From the NCBI RefSeq assembly GCF_008831285.2, contig NC_045147.1, positions 7,098,334 through 7,162,333 on the forward strand: DNA of 64,000 nucleotides, given 5' to 3'. Position 1 is the first letter of the stretch; every line of letters begins with the position of its first letter. A program made the translations under genes and the position numbers. Source of the stretch: Nymphaea colorata. Its lineage: Eukaryota; Streptophyta; Magnoliopsida; Nymphaeales; Nymphaeaceae. The notes below the pieces were generated by a model that saw nothing but the letters and a program-made list of their open reading frames with translations, ran no database searches and was not told the DNA's origin. Below are positions 22,721 to 35,296 of the stretch, one piece after another.

Positions 22721-22949
22721 AAAATATTTGTCAAAGTTTCACTTGAAACATACATGTTAATTTGAAAAGAGAGACAAAAATAACATGGTTTTGAAAATGA
22801 AAAGAAAGACATATATTTATTTGACGCATTGGAAAGGAATAAAATGTCAAAAATCCATTAAATTGTAAATATATTCAAAACAAGGACTCAATGAAAATAT
22901 AGAGTAGGTGAGACAGTTTCCACCAATTGATATACACTCTAAACCAAGT
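22721..22949 (-). other. Spacer between PMD-like frame and gag, Gypsy-1
   Basis: AT-rich and without coding signal; corresponds in position to about 60300-60640 of Gypsy-2. Confidence 0.4.
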
Positions 22950-23857
22950 TGGTTCCCTATATATATAAAGATCAATTTCTAAGGACCACCCTGCAAGATG
23001 GCATGATGTGCATTACTGTCCAAATCAAAATCCATAACTGTGCTGGAGTCTTCTCTGATCATATAGAAATTCATTTGCCTATTGGAGAACTCTACTACGC
23101 ATCACTCTGCATGATACAAAACGACAAAATATGGGCAGAGTTGAAGAATGTTTGTCCTCATGTTGTAGTAGGGGCAGTGGGCTACATACTCCTTCCTATA
23201 GAAAAGTTCCAAACAATGTGCTCCTCCAGCAGCTCATCGGTCATCTACCTGCATGCATGTAATGACATGAAGTAGTCGTCAGTGGGCCTAAATGCTTGAT
23301 GTTCATGAATGGCATGTCTGTAGAACCACTCCTGTAGAAACCAAAGGTAGACTTCAATCATGTTAGAATCTCCCATTATAAATCAGGTGAGATCCCTATA
23401 GAGAAATGCAAGATCAGCCAAAGCAAGTGAAAGACACTAAAACTCGATGTTTCCCCACATAGTGAATAGTTGTAGAACATGTAGATCCATCGTGTCCTCT
23501 CCATTAGAGAAGTCAAAGAGCCCTACTATGCATATCATCATCACCTCCTTGGTCCTATGCTGTTGTTTGGGAGGCTCACCCTCATCTCCTCTGTTGTACC
23601 TCTGCAGTGTGCATAAAAAATCTATGAGTCAAAGGAAACTATGATTTCCCTCCTTGAGGTCCAAGCTCCTAATGCCCATGAGCCTATATAATAGGTCCTT
23701 GTAGTTGATGGCTTTGAAGTTGGTAATAAATTGATGATTGATTGAATCCCTGTGATGTCCTACTACTCTAACAGACCCAAAATATAGGTGAACTCATCCA
23801 GGAGGGGTCTCGTACCTCTAAAAGAGAACCAAAATGTAGATGTGTATGAGTTCCATG
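22950..23857 (-). pseudogene. Gypsy-1 PMD-like extra frame upstream of gag
   Basis: On the minus strand, broken frames give MMICIVGLFDFSNGED and LFTMWGNIEF (near 23450-23550), then LALADLAFLYRDLT, a stop, and MIEVYLWFLQEWFYRH (near 23300-23430). These line up with the Gypsy-2 frame at 60640-61500 (MMLCIVGMTIFTNGTD, ALAFLYQGLTRF, GCTCALQLWFLKH). The pattern of a small core with A-LYR-L, then GC-LLLQLW, resembles the plant mobile domain, which is known both from host proteins of the MAIN/MAIL type and from plant transposons. The upstream part is cut by hAT-1. Function in the element is unknown. Confidence 0.55.
23850..23857. repeat. Target duplication of hAT-1 (left copy)
   Basis: GTTCCATG, repeated exactly at 24950-24957. 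Removing the element and one copy restores a continuous Gypsy-1 leader. Confidence 0.9.
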
Positions 23858-24949
23858 CAAAGTAACACGGGTACGGCTAGGAGGGTGGAGTACCCGTCTG
23901 GTACCGGTACGACACCGGTACAGGTACGAGTACGGGTACGGGCTTGGGTATGGGATGGTGCGGTGTTGACTGTACCGGGTATGGTCAACGTACCGAAGGC
24001 CGTATCCGTCCATTTTTGGATACGGTCAACTTTGACTGAGTCCAAATCCATCCGTTTTTTATTTTTAACGATTATTTGATTTTAACTTTTAAAACCTTTT
24101 TAACGTTAAAAAAAAGAAACGAAACCCTTAAAACATTCGACTTTACTCTTTCTTACCTCTCACCGAGCGACGGCAGCTTCGAGCCTTCGACTGGCGACGA
24201 CTTCCGGCGAGTGTGCAGCGGCAGCGGCGACAGAAGCGGCGACTGCGACTGGCGACGGCAGCGGTGACTAGCGACAACATTCGTTCCTCTTTCTCATGGT
24301 ATTTTTTTTTTCTTTCATTTTTCTTTTCATTTTCATCGGCTCCACCCCTGCCTTCACCGCCGGCGATGATCGTCGACGGTGACTGCGACCACCTGCACAC
24401 TCGCCGGAAGCCCTCTCCTACTGCTCGATCCTTGCCTGAATATTGAAACCTCTTTCGACAGTGTCATGTTATCGAAACGGCATTTATATTTAATGTGAGC
24501 TCTTCTTTTTATTGTAGTATTAGCCTTTTTTAACTGTCGTGCCCTTTTAGATTATCTTTTTTTGTTCCCTTTATTTTATTATTTAGCTCTTTACTATCTT
24601 TGCAGTTAAAAGCATGAAACAGAGCACACATAGAGAAGTAAAAAGGAATAGGCAGGGGAACTTGGCTGTCATTTTAGTAGTGTTTGTAGGTAGCTCACAG
24701 GCTAGGGTACAGACCAACTATGCATCGTTTTCCTTCTATGCTTATTTGACACGCCCTGACGCCCACTGAACTGGTCTCAGCTATCAGACCATTTGTCTAA
24801 GCACAAGATGTTGCGCTTAATCTTGTGATGCGACCAACGATTATTTTTTCTGTTGGATGTGTATGGCTGTACCCCCATACCTAAGTTTTTTAAAGATGGT
24901 CCGTACCCGTACTAGCACCGGCACCCGTACCCGTACCTATGTGACAGAG
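23858..24949. mobile_element. hAT-1: non-autonomous hAT-like element
   Basis: 1092 bp flanked by the 8-bp direct repeat GTTCCATG (23850-23857 and 24950-24957), the target size of hAT elements. The ends are imperfect inverted repeats: CAAAGTAACACGGGTACGG on the left and, reverse-complemented, CTCTGTCACATAGGTACGG on the right, sharing C---GT-ACA and GGTACGG. Both ends are rich in the subterminal word GGTACGGGTACG. The inside has a GC-rich stretch (24160-24440) that could be an old 5' exon or UTR of a transposase gene, but no transposase is encoded. It lies in the leader/PMD part of Gypsy-1. Confidence 0.85.
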
Positions 24950-24957
24950 GTTCCATG

Positions 24958-26163
24958 TCTCAACCAATGCGTGAATCAATTGACCATTGATATGATGTCC
25001 TGTTAATAATGCTACCGTCTCGAGACCACAATCATCTAGGTGATGGGGGAAGACCTCCATGAATGCTCGAACCACTGTGGGTACCAAGCTAGAACAAGTC
25101 CATCTATGGGAATAGATATGGTGTCTGGGTCAGCTCTAAGAATAGAATGTACAATGTGTCTCTAGAGAAATTTTATGATTATGGTTATTGACAAAAATGA
25201 CATGATGGGAGTCAGGATAGACATACAAATGAAGACACAAAATAGATGATGGCCACACTAGATGATGAGACTGTACCTGTAGGGTCAACCCAATAGAAGG
25301 TTCCAACTAAAATGGTAATATTGACCTTTGACAAGTTAAAGAGACCATACAAGACTACATTGGAAAGAAAAAATTTAGACGATTTTACACAAGAAAACAA
25401 GGGCTCTTTTGAAAAATTTATCTAGTTTTTTTATGAAAAAATCAGTGCATAATACTAAATGAAGTGCAGAGGGAGAAACATATAATTAAATATGATACAC
25501 ACAGAATGCTTCAATTATCACTTGCGAATGACATAGCCCTACTATGCAAGTGTTTGAAATCATCTTGGTCACCAAGAACTGGATATCTCGGATATCAAAT
25601 CCTCAATTGTTCCATATCTTAGATATGCTTATATAGTTGGATAAGAAGTCCAAAGTACATGGCATAGACTCTTTCAAATGTGGTCTTAAAAGTTTATGAT
25701 TTTCGTTCTCTTTGATCATTCACCAAAATACCAGGCTAATGCCTCGGTACGAGTGAGGGGAGGGCCAATACCCACTTCCAGTATGTTGGTCCAGTCATTG
25801 AACCACCCTGAATTAATGTATACAGAGAGTGTTCTACAACATGATGACTGGGACATATAGGTGAGGAAAATTTTTGAAATATGCAATCACATGCACAAAC
25901 AGTTGGCTTCAATGCAATGTGGTCTAAGATGGAGGTTAAAATCAAATAGAGAAGCAACCATTGTCTCAAAAAACTCCTAACTTAACAGAGGTAATATGTA
26001 ATCCTACATCTATGTGAGCATGGAAAATCTCTCTCAATTATAAGTCAAAATACACATTAGAAATGTATATATAATTTAAATGAGGGTACCTAGATGTCTC
26101 TAAGGGTGAGATAACAATTGAAATTTAGAAAAATGAAACATTTTTTGTCAGAGTATGATAGGA
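24958..26163 (-). other. Gypsy-1 leader
   Basis: Untranslated part between primer site and the PMD-like frame. The stretch 25850-25950 matches 62170-62270 of Gypsy-2 (shared words gggaa-tttttgaaatatg and ctaatgcaatg), supporting common descent. No intact frame. Confidence 0.6.
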
Positions 26164-26179
26164 CCCATCACGGCCACCA
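26164..26179 (-). promoter_or_regulatory. Putative primer-binding site of Gypsy-1
   Basis: On the minus strand TGGTGGCCGTGATGGG starts four bases after the LTR. The identical 16 bases occur two bases after the LTR of Gypsy-2 (62511-62526). Primer sites begin with TGG because tRNAs end in CCA. It is not the common tRNA-Asp site of Gypsy elements (TGGCGCCGTTGCC), though it might be a diverged form; I cannot name the tRNA. Confidence 0.6.
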
Positions 26180-28221
26180 CTTTTGTTTACATATAAAATT
26201 TTTCAGATCTTACATGCAAGCCGTAATAAATGAGTTATCATTACCTATACTAGCCTCTGTTTAACTTATGTGGGATTTCAAGAGAAAGGACCTGACCTAT
26301 CGGTATGAGGTTTGACCATTTCTAGTGCCTTTATCTGGGGTAATCGGACCAAGGACTAGATTAGATGTTCCAATTTTTGAGTTTAAATGAGATCTAAAAC
26401 CTAAGAAAGTAAACATATCCTAATTTTTGAAATCATGCATGTTTTAAAATCTAAGTAGATCTCAAAAATGAATTGATGAACAAAAATAAATTAAACTAAA
26501 GTCTAGTCTCTACTAGGGCTGAGGTGCAGGATGTGGACCTAAAAGGGAAATCTAGATCTGAATCCAAAAATTGAAACTAAGATCTGAGGGATTTATAGAA
26601 TTCTTGTTCTAAGTTTGAAATGAGCGATGTCATAAAAATCTAAGTTCTCATACCATGTCAATGGGACTTGCAATCCAAAGTGCGGGGCAAGAAATCCATT
26701 AGGTTTGGTCTTGTATTTATGGTATGATCTCTTAAGATCCAAATTCTTGAAAGGATAGATTCAAATCTAATGATTACAACATACAAAATATTGTATTTGG
26801 GTCTGATTCCGTGGGAATTGATCCCAGGTTTATGATTAAACATTCATTTGCTTTGAAATTCAATTCAAGATTTGAAATTTAAGATCCAATAACTGAAATT
26901 CAAGATAAAAAAAAAATAGTGACTGAAATTTGAATCCACAAATCAACATCCAGGATCTAAGATTTATGATTCAAAACTCATTTATATGAAATCTTATTCA
27001 AGATTCAAAGTCTGAAATACAAGAACCAAAATTTAAGATCCACAATCCAATATTTGAGATCTAAAATTCAATTCTTGAGATCTAAAATCCCGTGGAATTT
27101 TTAGATCAATACAAGGTTCATGATTTAAATCAAATGCCTTGAATTGAGACCCAAGATCTGAATAGGATAGGGGTAGGTTGGTCAAGAGAACTGGGTTCAG
27201 TGTTACCTAAACTGGGTTTAAACCTACATAGGGCTCAGTTTGACTTTAGTAAATATGTTCGGTCTTGGTCAAACCATGTGATATATCATATATACTTCAT
27301 TCATTTCTTTTGAACGAGTATTTAAAATAGTTTGACTAAATCTAGGTTATGGAACTAAGTTCCTACATAGTAGGCACTAAGTTTGGCCTGAACTAGTTCT
27401 TAGAAATTGACCTAGGTTTGGTCTTCATGCCTACATGACCTAGGGTTTTTAAAATCATTTAAGTAAGTTGATTTATAAAAATATTTTGGAAAAGAATGAT
27501 TTTGAAATGGTTCTTGTTTGAGGACCAGGGGAGCTTTAGGTTTTCACATACATGGGCTGATGCACACAAGATATGCTACACTGCTGACCCAGTCTGGTTT
27601 CATACAAGGGGTGCATGTGGGTGCAAGGTGGTTCAGTCATGTTAAAATAGAGATGTAATGTATGTTTAAAGAAAACATGAAAGAAAACTATATTCTATAT
27701 GTATGATTTAAGTAAAACTAAGTAAACAAAACCAAAGAAATTAAAAGAAAAAGACAAGGAAGAAAGGAGCATACCAGACCCCTATGCCTACCCTACAGAC
27801 ACTAAAATAAATCTAATATAGAAAGTAAACATATTAAACTACAACATAATTAATGCAACTAAGAAAGATTAACTAAGATAAGCATGCCAAAAGCAAAAAG
27901 AACTAAACTAAACATGCTAAAAGCAAAACGAAATTAAACTAAACATGCATAAAGAAAAAGCACTAAATTGCAAATAAGAAGAAAAAAAAAGAAAAAAGAA
28001 ATTACTTGAAGCTAGCGCCTTGGTGAGCCTGCTCCCCCAACCCCGACCCTGAGTCTAGATAGGTCTAGGTTGAGTGCTAATGTAGCTGAACTAAGACTTA
28101 GACCAAGACTCTTAACTTGTTATGAGCTAATCCTTCTTTTGAGTACGCAATTAGAATTTTACCAACTTTGTTGGGCTTCTCAAGAAAAGCTCAAGTGTGT
28201 AGTGCTAAAGAGGAGGAGCCC

Positions 28222-28229
28222 TATTTATA
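28222..28229 (-). promoter_or_regulatory. TATA box of Gypsy-1 5' LTR
   Basis: TATAAATA on the minus strand. This is the copy that would drive full-length Gypsy-1 RNA leftwards through the element. Confidence 0.65.
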
Positions 28230-29559
28230 GGAGAGAGAAGGGGCATTTTTTTTGCATCCATTGATACATTACTAAATTTGTGCACATTCTCTCTCCTCTG
28301 TCAACTCAAAACCATAGGTTAAAAGTATATTTTCAATCAAATTTTACTCACCATGATCTCGTCTGAACTCCGAATCCAATTCCATAAAAAGCCACACATG
28401 CATGGTGAAGTGAAGAATGAACAACGTGAGAATATGAAGAGGAGAAAACATACTTGTAAACCTTATTCTAAACTTGATATAAATTAGAAAAAATTTTGTT
28501 CTGGCTATATACAGATACCGATTTGGATTACATATGTGCCAGAGCACTCAGTAAAGAATTTTGTGAATCGACATTAAATGTGAAGTGAGAAAATCATGAT
28601 ATAGTGTTGAGATATAATGTGCATTAAGGCCACATATGAATTCTGGATCTGGATTTGATGCTAAGACCTGAATTCAAGTCCAATAACATAGGAAAATTTC
28701 AGAAGATGGATTTTAGATATGGTATTAGAATTTGAATTATGATTTGAAATCTAGGTTCTGAAATGGGAATAATGGATATGGATCTAGATAGATCAGACAT
28801 GAGACTTGGATGTGAGATTCAAACATGGAAATAAGACTTGGATATATGATATGGATCAAATATATGAAATGGAGATTTGAAAATAGAATGGACTGGACGT
28901 GGCTTGAGCTGGGCTAGGTGGGTTCAAGTTGTATGACTTGGACTAGACCTAGGTCATGCCAGTTTTCGAAAATTTGGGTTCAGACCTAAGTAGGGCGCAA
29001 GTTCTAACTAAGTGTTGTCTTTGGAAAATTCAATTTCAATGAAAATTTTGGGTAGGTTAAGTCTGGGCTTAGGCCAAACAGATCACTAATGTTTATATAA
29101 AAATCTGACTTAGGTATATGTGGCTCCTAAGTTAGGTTTTATAAAAAATTCGTGCATTGTGGCAAATAACTAAAAATATCTTTGTGTGTGATTTTGGGCT
29201 AAAACAGGTTCAAATAAATGATGGACTTGAACTAAGGTTTGATTTTATGGCTCAAAATGACCATTACGCCCCTATGTGTAATTTTAGAGTTTCAGATGAT
29301 TTTTCTTAGATTGCTTTGAAAATCAACAACAAATTTTTACCAAGCCGTGTGCGACACATTTATACAAGAAAATCAAGGAAGGTTGTAAAAGTCAGATTTA
29401 TTGGAATTTTCATAGTGGAGCTGAGGGATCTTGGAAAAATTGCTTACATGTAAGGACATACTAAAAGATCGAAAAAAATCACTTTAATTTTACAAAATTG
29501 AGCTTGACTGCAATTTATAAAGTGTACCAAGTACTAGGAATGAGCTTTACAGCGTTCAG

Positions 29560-30080
29560 AACTAAATTGAACTCAAACTGAAAGGATTGAACTCAAACTG
29601 AACAAAGAGAGTATTGATTAACTCATGATAAACATAATCCCAACTTACCGGGTTGAGCTCAAATTCAGCTGACTCTATTAGGTTGAGCTCAAATTCAGCT
29701 CACTCTATTGGGTTGAGCTCAAATTCAGCTCAAACCCACTGAAAACAAGAGAGAAAACACTCGGAACTAAATTGAACATAAACTAGGATGATTGAACTAT
29801 AACCAAACTAAAGGAAGCTTGATTTATATATAATAAACATGATCCTAGCATAGTTTTAGTTCACTCTTCTAGGTTGAGTTTAAATTCAGCTCAAACCATT
29901 GAAAACAAGATAGACTCAAAACTAAATTGAGCACAAACTGTAATGAATGAACTCAAACCAAACTAAGGAAACTTCATTTATATATGATAAACATGGTCCT
30001 AACTCGGGTTTAGCTCAATTTTACGAACTGAGCTCAAATTCAGCTCAAACCCTTGAAAATAGTTGAGAGAAAGACCAAAT
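29560..30080. repeat. U3 tandem repeats of Gypsy-1 right LTR
   Basis: Three diverged units of about 130-150 bases. In addition, ggttgagctcaaattcagct occurs at exact 30-base spacing at 29651, 29681 and 29711, a younger local triplication absent from the left LTR. Confidence 0.8.
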
Positions 30081-32045
30081 AGAAATCTGTAGGTAATATA
30101 TAATTGAAACTTGGGTTGGGTGACTCAAATTCAGTGAAAAGAACTTTCTCTCCATTAAAGTAATCTTCTTTTAACTTGGTTGAGCTAAAGATCATAGTTT
30201 TATGTTCCAAGAGCTGATTTGAGCGATAGGGGTGCCGCCTTCAGATTGTGATAAGCCTGGTGAGCGGACTTTGGTGACTCTGGGGGTCATGCAAAATTGA
30301 GAAATAGCCTAATTGCTCAAATATTAGGCAATTCTTAGAAATTTAATTCAAAATTCCTACTTTCTGGGCACAATGCCATGCAGGGGCAAAATGATATTTT
30401 TTAGCTTGAATGACCTAGGTGAACTATGTCTAGGTGTTCAATGTTAGTGTGAAAAGTCCTTGTTTGGTTTACCCATTTGTACTGAAAAATTAGTCTTTTA
30501 AAATGAAATTGAAAATCTCATGGTGAAGGGTAACATGGTCATTTGGACTTGTAAGAATGTTGGGTGGGCAAGTATACACAATAGAAGCATCATTTGCTCA
30601 ATCAAAGAAGATATCATTTAATTAGGGTATACTGTTCAATGTTAAATATTCATTCAAATACTATTTTCCTTTCAATTACCCTAAACCACTCAAAATGCAT
30701 TCATCCTAGATGACATGAACATATCAAACAACCACCTAAAGGTTTAATAAATCTACCCCTTAAATTGGAATGCCAAGATGTGGTTAGTTGCATTGTATCT
30801 TAAAGACTTTAACGTATTAACATAAGTGGTCTTGCCAGTTTCTAACCACACCACTTATGATCTTTTTATATTTCTACTTTTCTATCTATAGTTCTTGCAT
30901 GCAAACATAAGCATGTGTACACCATGAGTAACCTTGTGTTGGGAAAAAAACGTGACAACTTGAAACACTATGAATTCAGACATGATGCAGCAGTACAATA
31001 ACCTATTGAGAATTCATCCACAAATAAGACTGTTGGTCTTTTCTAAAACACTCAGATTGTGAAGGTGGGAGCTCTATGCTCCAAAAATGTACAACTCAAT
31101 GTGATACCTGCCCTCCGAGCAGGCTAAACCTGTGGAGAAAATAGGGTGTACACACACATTTAGTATTTAATTGATTTTATCTGGTATAATACATTTCAAT
31201 AAGCCCACAAGCCATCACTTTCGTTCACACTTGAAATGGCTCGAAAAATTGATCGCAATCGATTAGGGGTTTTGTAGTGGTCAGATAATGCCTCAGTTGA
31301 GCCTCTACTTACATTGACACAAATAAAGTACACTGTCAATCATTCGTTCAGGTGCTCAATTCATTACAGAATTAGATACTTATTGCCACTAAATTCTACA
31401 CTTTGTCAGGTGTTGTTATGTATATACTAGGTTGCCCAACCTAGGTGTATTCATCATACAGTAAGTTACTTGTTTTCTTCTATTGCGATGGAGTTTTTTC
31501 AATTATAGACAAATCAGTGTATCACTTTGATATCCATTTTCCAATCAATTTCAATTTTGTAGAGTAGTCTCCATTCATGGCTAGCAAACAACTACCATAT
31601 ACAATTATAATTCCATCATGCTTTCTAATAATTGTTCTTGTGCTTGAGTAACCAAGCTCAACTCATATACAGGCCTATTGTTAGGAAGATATCACCTAGC
31701 ATGTATATGAATCATCGTATCCATTCCAATCAAAATGTATACATTCAGTATCAATCATTATACAATAACCACATAATTCTTCAAAACCATAATTTCAGAT
31801 TCATGATTTGCTAAAGTCAAAACAGGCAAGAATTTGACTAGCAAGCCAGCATACATGTGGTGTGATAAATCCACAATCCACAAAAACAATATTTAATTTC
31901 AAACATTATAGCCAGTGATCACCTATCGCCATCGCCATTGCTGTGATCGTTGTTACCACCACCATGACTTTTACTCCCCTGGGCTACAATTTTGCTACTG
32001 CACCATCCGCTGTTCTCTACTTCTTCTCCCTCTTTCTCTTTTTTC

Positions 32046-32047
<2 letters not shown>

Positions 32048-32131
<84 letters not shown>
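32048..32131. repeat. (TA)n-(GA)n microsatellite
   Basis: About 56 bases of pure TA run directly into about 27 bases of GA. The dipeptide-repeat frames translated across it are artefacts. Confidence 0.95.
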
Positions 32132-32135
<4 letters not shown>

Positions 32136-32305
32136 AAATCAATCAGCCAATGTCCATTGCTAGATAGAAAATATTTTGTGATGCGAGAGAGAGAGAGAGA
32201 GAGATTTGAAATCAATCAGCCAATGTCCATTGCTAGATAGAAAATATTTTTGTGATGCTAATAACCATTGGATTATTTTATATTTTGTGATGCTAATAAC
32301 CATTT
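32131..32305. repeat. Tandem duplication next to the microsatellite
   Basis: The words gaaatcaatcagccaatgtc and attgctagatagaaaatatt occur twice at about 72 bases, each copy preceded by a GA run. The end word gtgatgctaataaccatt is repeated once more. The copies are almost identical, so the duplication is recent. Confidence 0.85.
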
Positions 32306-32854
32306 CAAATGAACTACGGTTGTGGATCCACCATTTTCAATAGCTTTTAAATTACAAAATACAAAAAAAAAAAAAAACATCCGGCTTATGCTTTAGTTGC
32401 TTTAATCCACAATACAATTCTTCTTTGTATATGAGTAATTTGTAAATATCAGGCCACTTAGACAAGGGATCAAAATCAGACCTCTTAAATTGTGTAAAAC
32501 ACATTTTAAACAAAATGTGAACCTCCAAATGTGTTTATGTCTTATTTCAACTCATTGTTGAAAAAAATTGGTCTTTTCTACTATCAAAATTTTGAGATTA
32601 TAAGAACCATTCATTTTTCATTGTTAAAAAACATTATTGAAAAATGATTAACTTAATATTTATTTCTCACCAACTTACTCTTAAGAACATATCTATAAGG
32701 TCAGATTGCAGAAAAACATAATTTACTAAATAGTTTAATGGGTCTGATTTTTTGTCCCTTACCAAGTGGTCTGGTTCTAATGTATAACATTATCTTCTAA
32801 AGTTATTCACTAAAACACGTTAACTAAACTCCATGATCCTTAAGGTCTATATAA

Positions 32855-32857
<3 letters not shown>

Positions 32858-32907
<50 letters not shown>
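32858..32907. repeat. (TA)n microsatellite
   Basis: About 50 bases of uninterrupted TA. Confidence 0.95.
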
Positions 32908-32909
<2 letters not shown>

Positions 32910-34780
32910 ATTTCCAAAAAACTTAAGTAAGAAATAAAAATCAGACTTATTACAAATAATTAATAAAATATTTTATAAAATCTAACCTTATTGATCTGAT
33001 CTTATAATGAACATATATTAAGTTAGTCATTTTTTTACTTTAATCATGTTTTTGAATAACGAAAGAAAAAATGAACAGCTTATAACATCAAGAAAAATCA
33101 ATTGCTTTTACAAAAAGAACTTGAATTAAATCAATTGCTTTTGCAACATTCCATTTCTTTTCTTATGTTAGAATTCTTCGTCAAGTAGGTAGTTATATGC
33201 ATGTTCTGCTCAAAATACACATAGTAGAGCTATTGGATGATTATTTATCCTAAATTACCCTCAGGGTTAGTAAAAAATGCAATTTTACCCTTATGAAATT
33301 TGTTTTTGTTTTTATATGCATTTCGTAAGCATAAATGCCTAGTTTTAGTTCTCGTTGGCATATATTCACTCCCAATTTCGACTATAGCCCAAAAGAATCT
33401 ATTTTTACCCGTATTTACAATAATTGAATATTACAAATGGAGTTTATGAAAAGAGACTCTTGTGGAAAAAATGGAAATAGAGAAATTACAATGGGATCTT
33501 CCCCTACAGATTAGTGGTTGAAACAAAAAAAATCTTTTTGTAAGAAAAAAAAAATTTGATAAAAAATGGAATTATTGCTCGTGCTTTCTTGCACAGATGA
33601 ACAGGTTTCTGCTGCTTGGTGATGGCTGAAAAGAAAGTGCAGAGACACTTTGTTTCAACAAGAGTGTTTTATGGAAAAGCTGGCTGATTAAGCCCTTCGA
33701 ACCCTTGTAATTTCTCTTAAACTAGTTTTAATACATAAAATCAACCAAAAAATTGCACGAGAAATCAAAAAACAAAGGAAAATCTGCCATAAATCACGTC
33801 TGCCAGTTTAGGTGATTGTTTTTCTTTGTTAAAACTGCAAACTGATTTCCTAGCAATCTAAAATAATCCTGGACATTTCTAATGGCAGAAAATCTGCAAG
33901 GAATTAAAAAGAAAAGAGCAGTAAATGCAAGTGAAACATGAAATTTTGAACCCATGGGTTGCTGCCATTGTCTTTGCTATTTTGAGCGAGATTGGCCTGA
34001 CTTTTAGCATGTTTAGCCTGATTTTTGCTCTTTCCCTACCAAAACTAATATTCAACTAACCTTATGAAAATAAGAATCCTCCTTCAAGATAAGTCAAGCT
34101 TGGACAGCTGAATCAGATGAGCTTACAAATGAATAACATGAGCCATTGAGAAGTTTACCACAATTCGTGGTACTTGCATGCAAGCCATCCCTCTCTCTTT
34201 AATTATTTGAAGTGAGAGGTTTTACTCTATCAGATGTCAACCTTTGTCTTTCATATAAATATGACAAGTTTCAAACAGTTTTTGATCTTGTTTATGACTA
34301 AAGCAGCCAATCCTGAACTCCTGCTATGAGCTTATTTCCATGCTAGCCCTTTTGTGTCACTGCCCTTATGGTTGGCTTGGTTCATGAACCAAGAAGCTGA
34401 TAGCTTCGCTGGATTGCTTGTGTTCAGATTAGGCTGTTGAGCCAAAACTCCAATGCTCACCATGTATACAAGAATTAGGCATGAATAGTGGGTGCGTATA
34501 ACCAATCATCTTTTGTAGGTGCATTGGTGTAAAATGTGAATTGAAGTGTGACAATTGCAGTAAGAACAAGTTGTTAGGGTACAGAAGTTGCAAGGAAGAT
34601 GGCAGGCGTTCAAATCCTATCAAACTGGTCTAGCAATAGTGACACATTATTACTATTCATTGTTGTTGTTCCATAATTCTGTCCTAAAAGATTAGGTAGA
34701 TGCATAAAGCACTATAATATAGTGTTGAATAAACCTGTCTCAACAATTGTGGCAAATCCGTGAAATAATAACAGTATGTT

Positions 34781-35296
34781 ATTGGGAAAAGGGGTAGCTG
34801 CTTGCCGGGAGGGGAGAGAAGCTCTTATGCAGCACTGCTCTGGCTAAGGCGATCAGTGGTCGGGAGCACCCAACGAGCACTGGGGGGGTTCGTGGGCTCG
34901 ATGGAGAGGATGGATGATGGTGATTTCCCATCACTTGGGCCTTCCAGATATCAGCATCAAAGAGGCTCTTCAAAGGGTCAAGTCTCCCCAAGAGGGATGG
35001 AGGAGGTTGAGGATTTCTCATGGGGGCGATTTGAATGGGGTCTTAAACGGTGAGGGTGAGGGGGGTACCAGTTTGATTGGAGGCAGACCATGGCTATGGC
35101 GGATGATGGAGAGGGCATGCTGCCTCAGGCAGAGGAGCTTTGTTCAGGTGATCTCAAAGGGGAAGGTGAGGCAATGAGTGGGGTGGGAGTCCAGGCGAAC
35201 CAGGTCTCACCTATGCACAGGCAAAGTTGGGCCAGTGTGGTAGCTTGCAACTTGGAAAATGAAGGAGAGGACTGGCTGGAGGCTACCATTGGACGG
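34781..35296 (+). pseudogene. G-rich LINE-like or gene-like 5' remnant
   Basis: This purine-rich, GC-richer block ends abruptly at the left LTR of Gypsy-3. One frame encodes MERMDDGDFPSLGPSRY and further on, after a stop, SWASVVACNLENEGEDWLEA. A DFPSL element followed by SWA-VV is reminiscent of the N-terminal part of plant LINE ORF1, and a G-rich start is usual for LINE 5' ends. Stops at 35051-35053 and just after interrupt the frame. The rest would have been cut off by Gypsy-3 or lost. Alternatively it is a host gene fragment. No enzymatic domain is visible. Confidence 0.3.

Larger units (their letters stand above)
3082..30570 (-). mobile_element. Gypsy-1: Tat-like Ty3/Gypsy LTR retrotransposon
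   Basis: This is a full-length but inactive Ty3/Gypsy element read on the minus strand. Two related LTRs (3082-7172 and 26184-30570) start TGTTTACAT and end in CA on the + strand. The flanking 5-mers are GGTAT (3077-3081) and AGTAT (30571-30575), a target duplication with one mismatch. Reading leftwards from the right LTR come a putative primer site, a leader, a PMD-like frame, gag, protease, reverse transcriptase, a second (archaeal-type) RNase H, integrase, a repeat-rich spacer and a polypurine tract. The second RNase H between RT and integrase is known from the plant Tat lineage. The span of 27.5 kb includes Copia-1 and hAT-1; without them the element is about 21 kb. Every coding domain carries stops or frameshifts. 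Confidence 0.88.
26184..30570 (-). repeat. Gypsy-1 right LTR (5' LTR)
   Basis: About 4.4 kb, starting TGTTTACATA and ending GGGTGGGCA on the + strand. It aligns with 3082-7172. The conserved U5 block is at 26313-26345, the TATA box at 28222-28229, and the U3 repeats at 29560-30080. The length difference of about 300 bases to the left LTR comes from several indels; part of it near 27300-27700 has no match on the left. Confidence 0.85.
30571..34780. other. AT-rich interval between Gypsy-1 and Gypsy-3
   Basis: No recognisable gene or element. It contains (TA)n and (GA)n tracts and a small tandem duplication, listed separately. Short open frames are scattered and motif-free. Confidence 0.5.

Noticed and set aside
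22949-23275. Plus-strand frame of 108 codons
   Set aside because: It lies antisense to the PMD-like remnant of Gypsy-1, and the minus-strand motifs are the ones conserved in Gypsy-2.
31915-32215. Frames with IYIYIY and RERERE runs
   Set aside because: Translation of (TA)n and (GA)n microsatellites, not genes. The same holds for 38090-38316 and 51321-51751.
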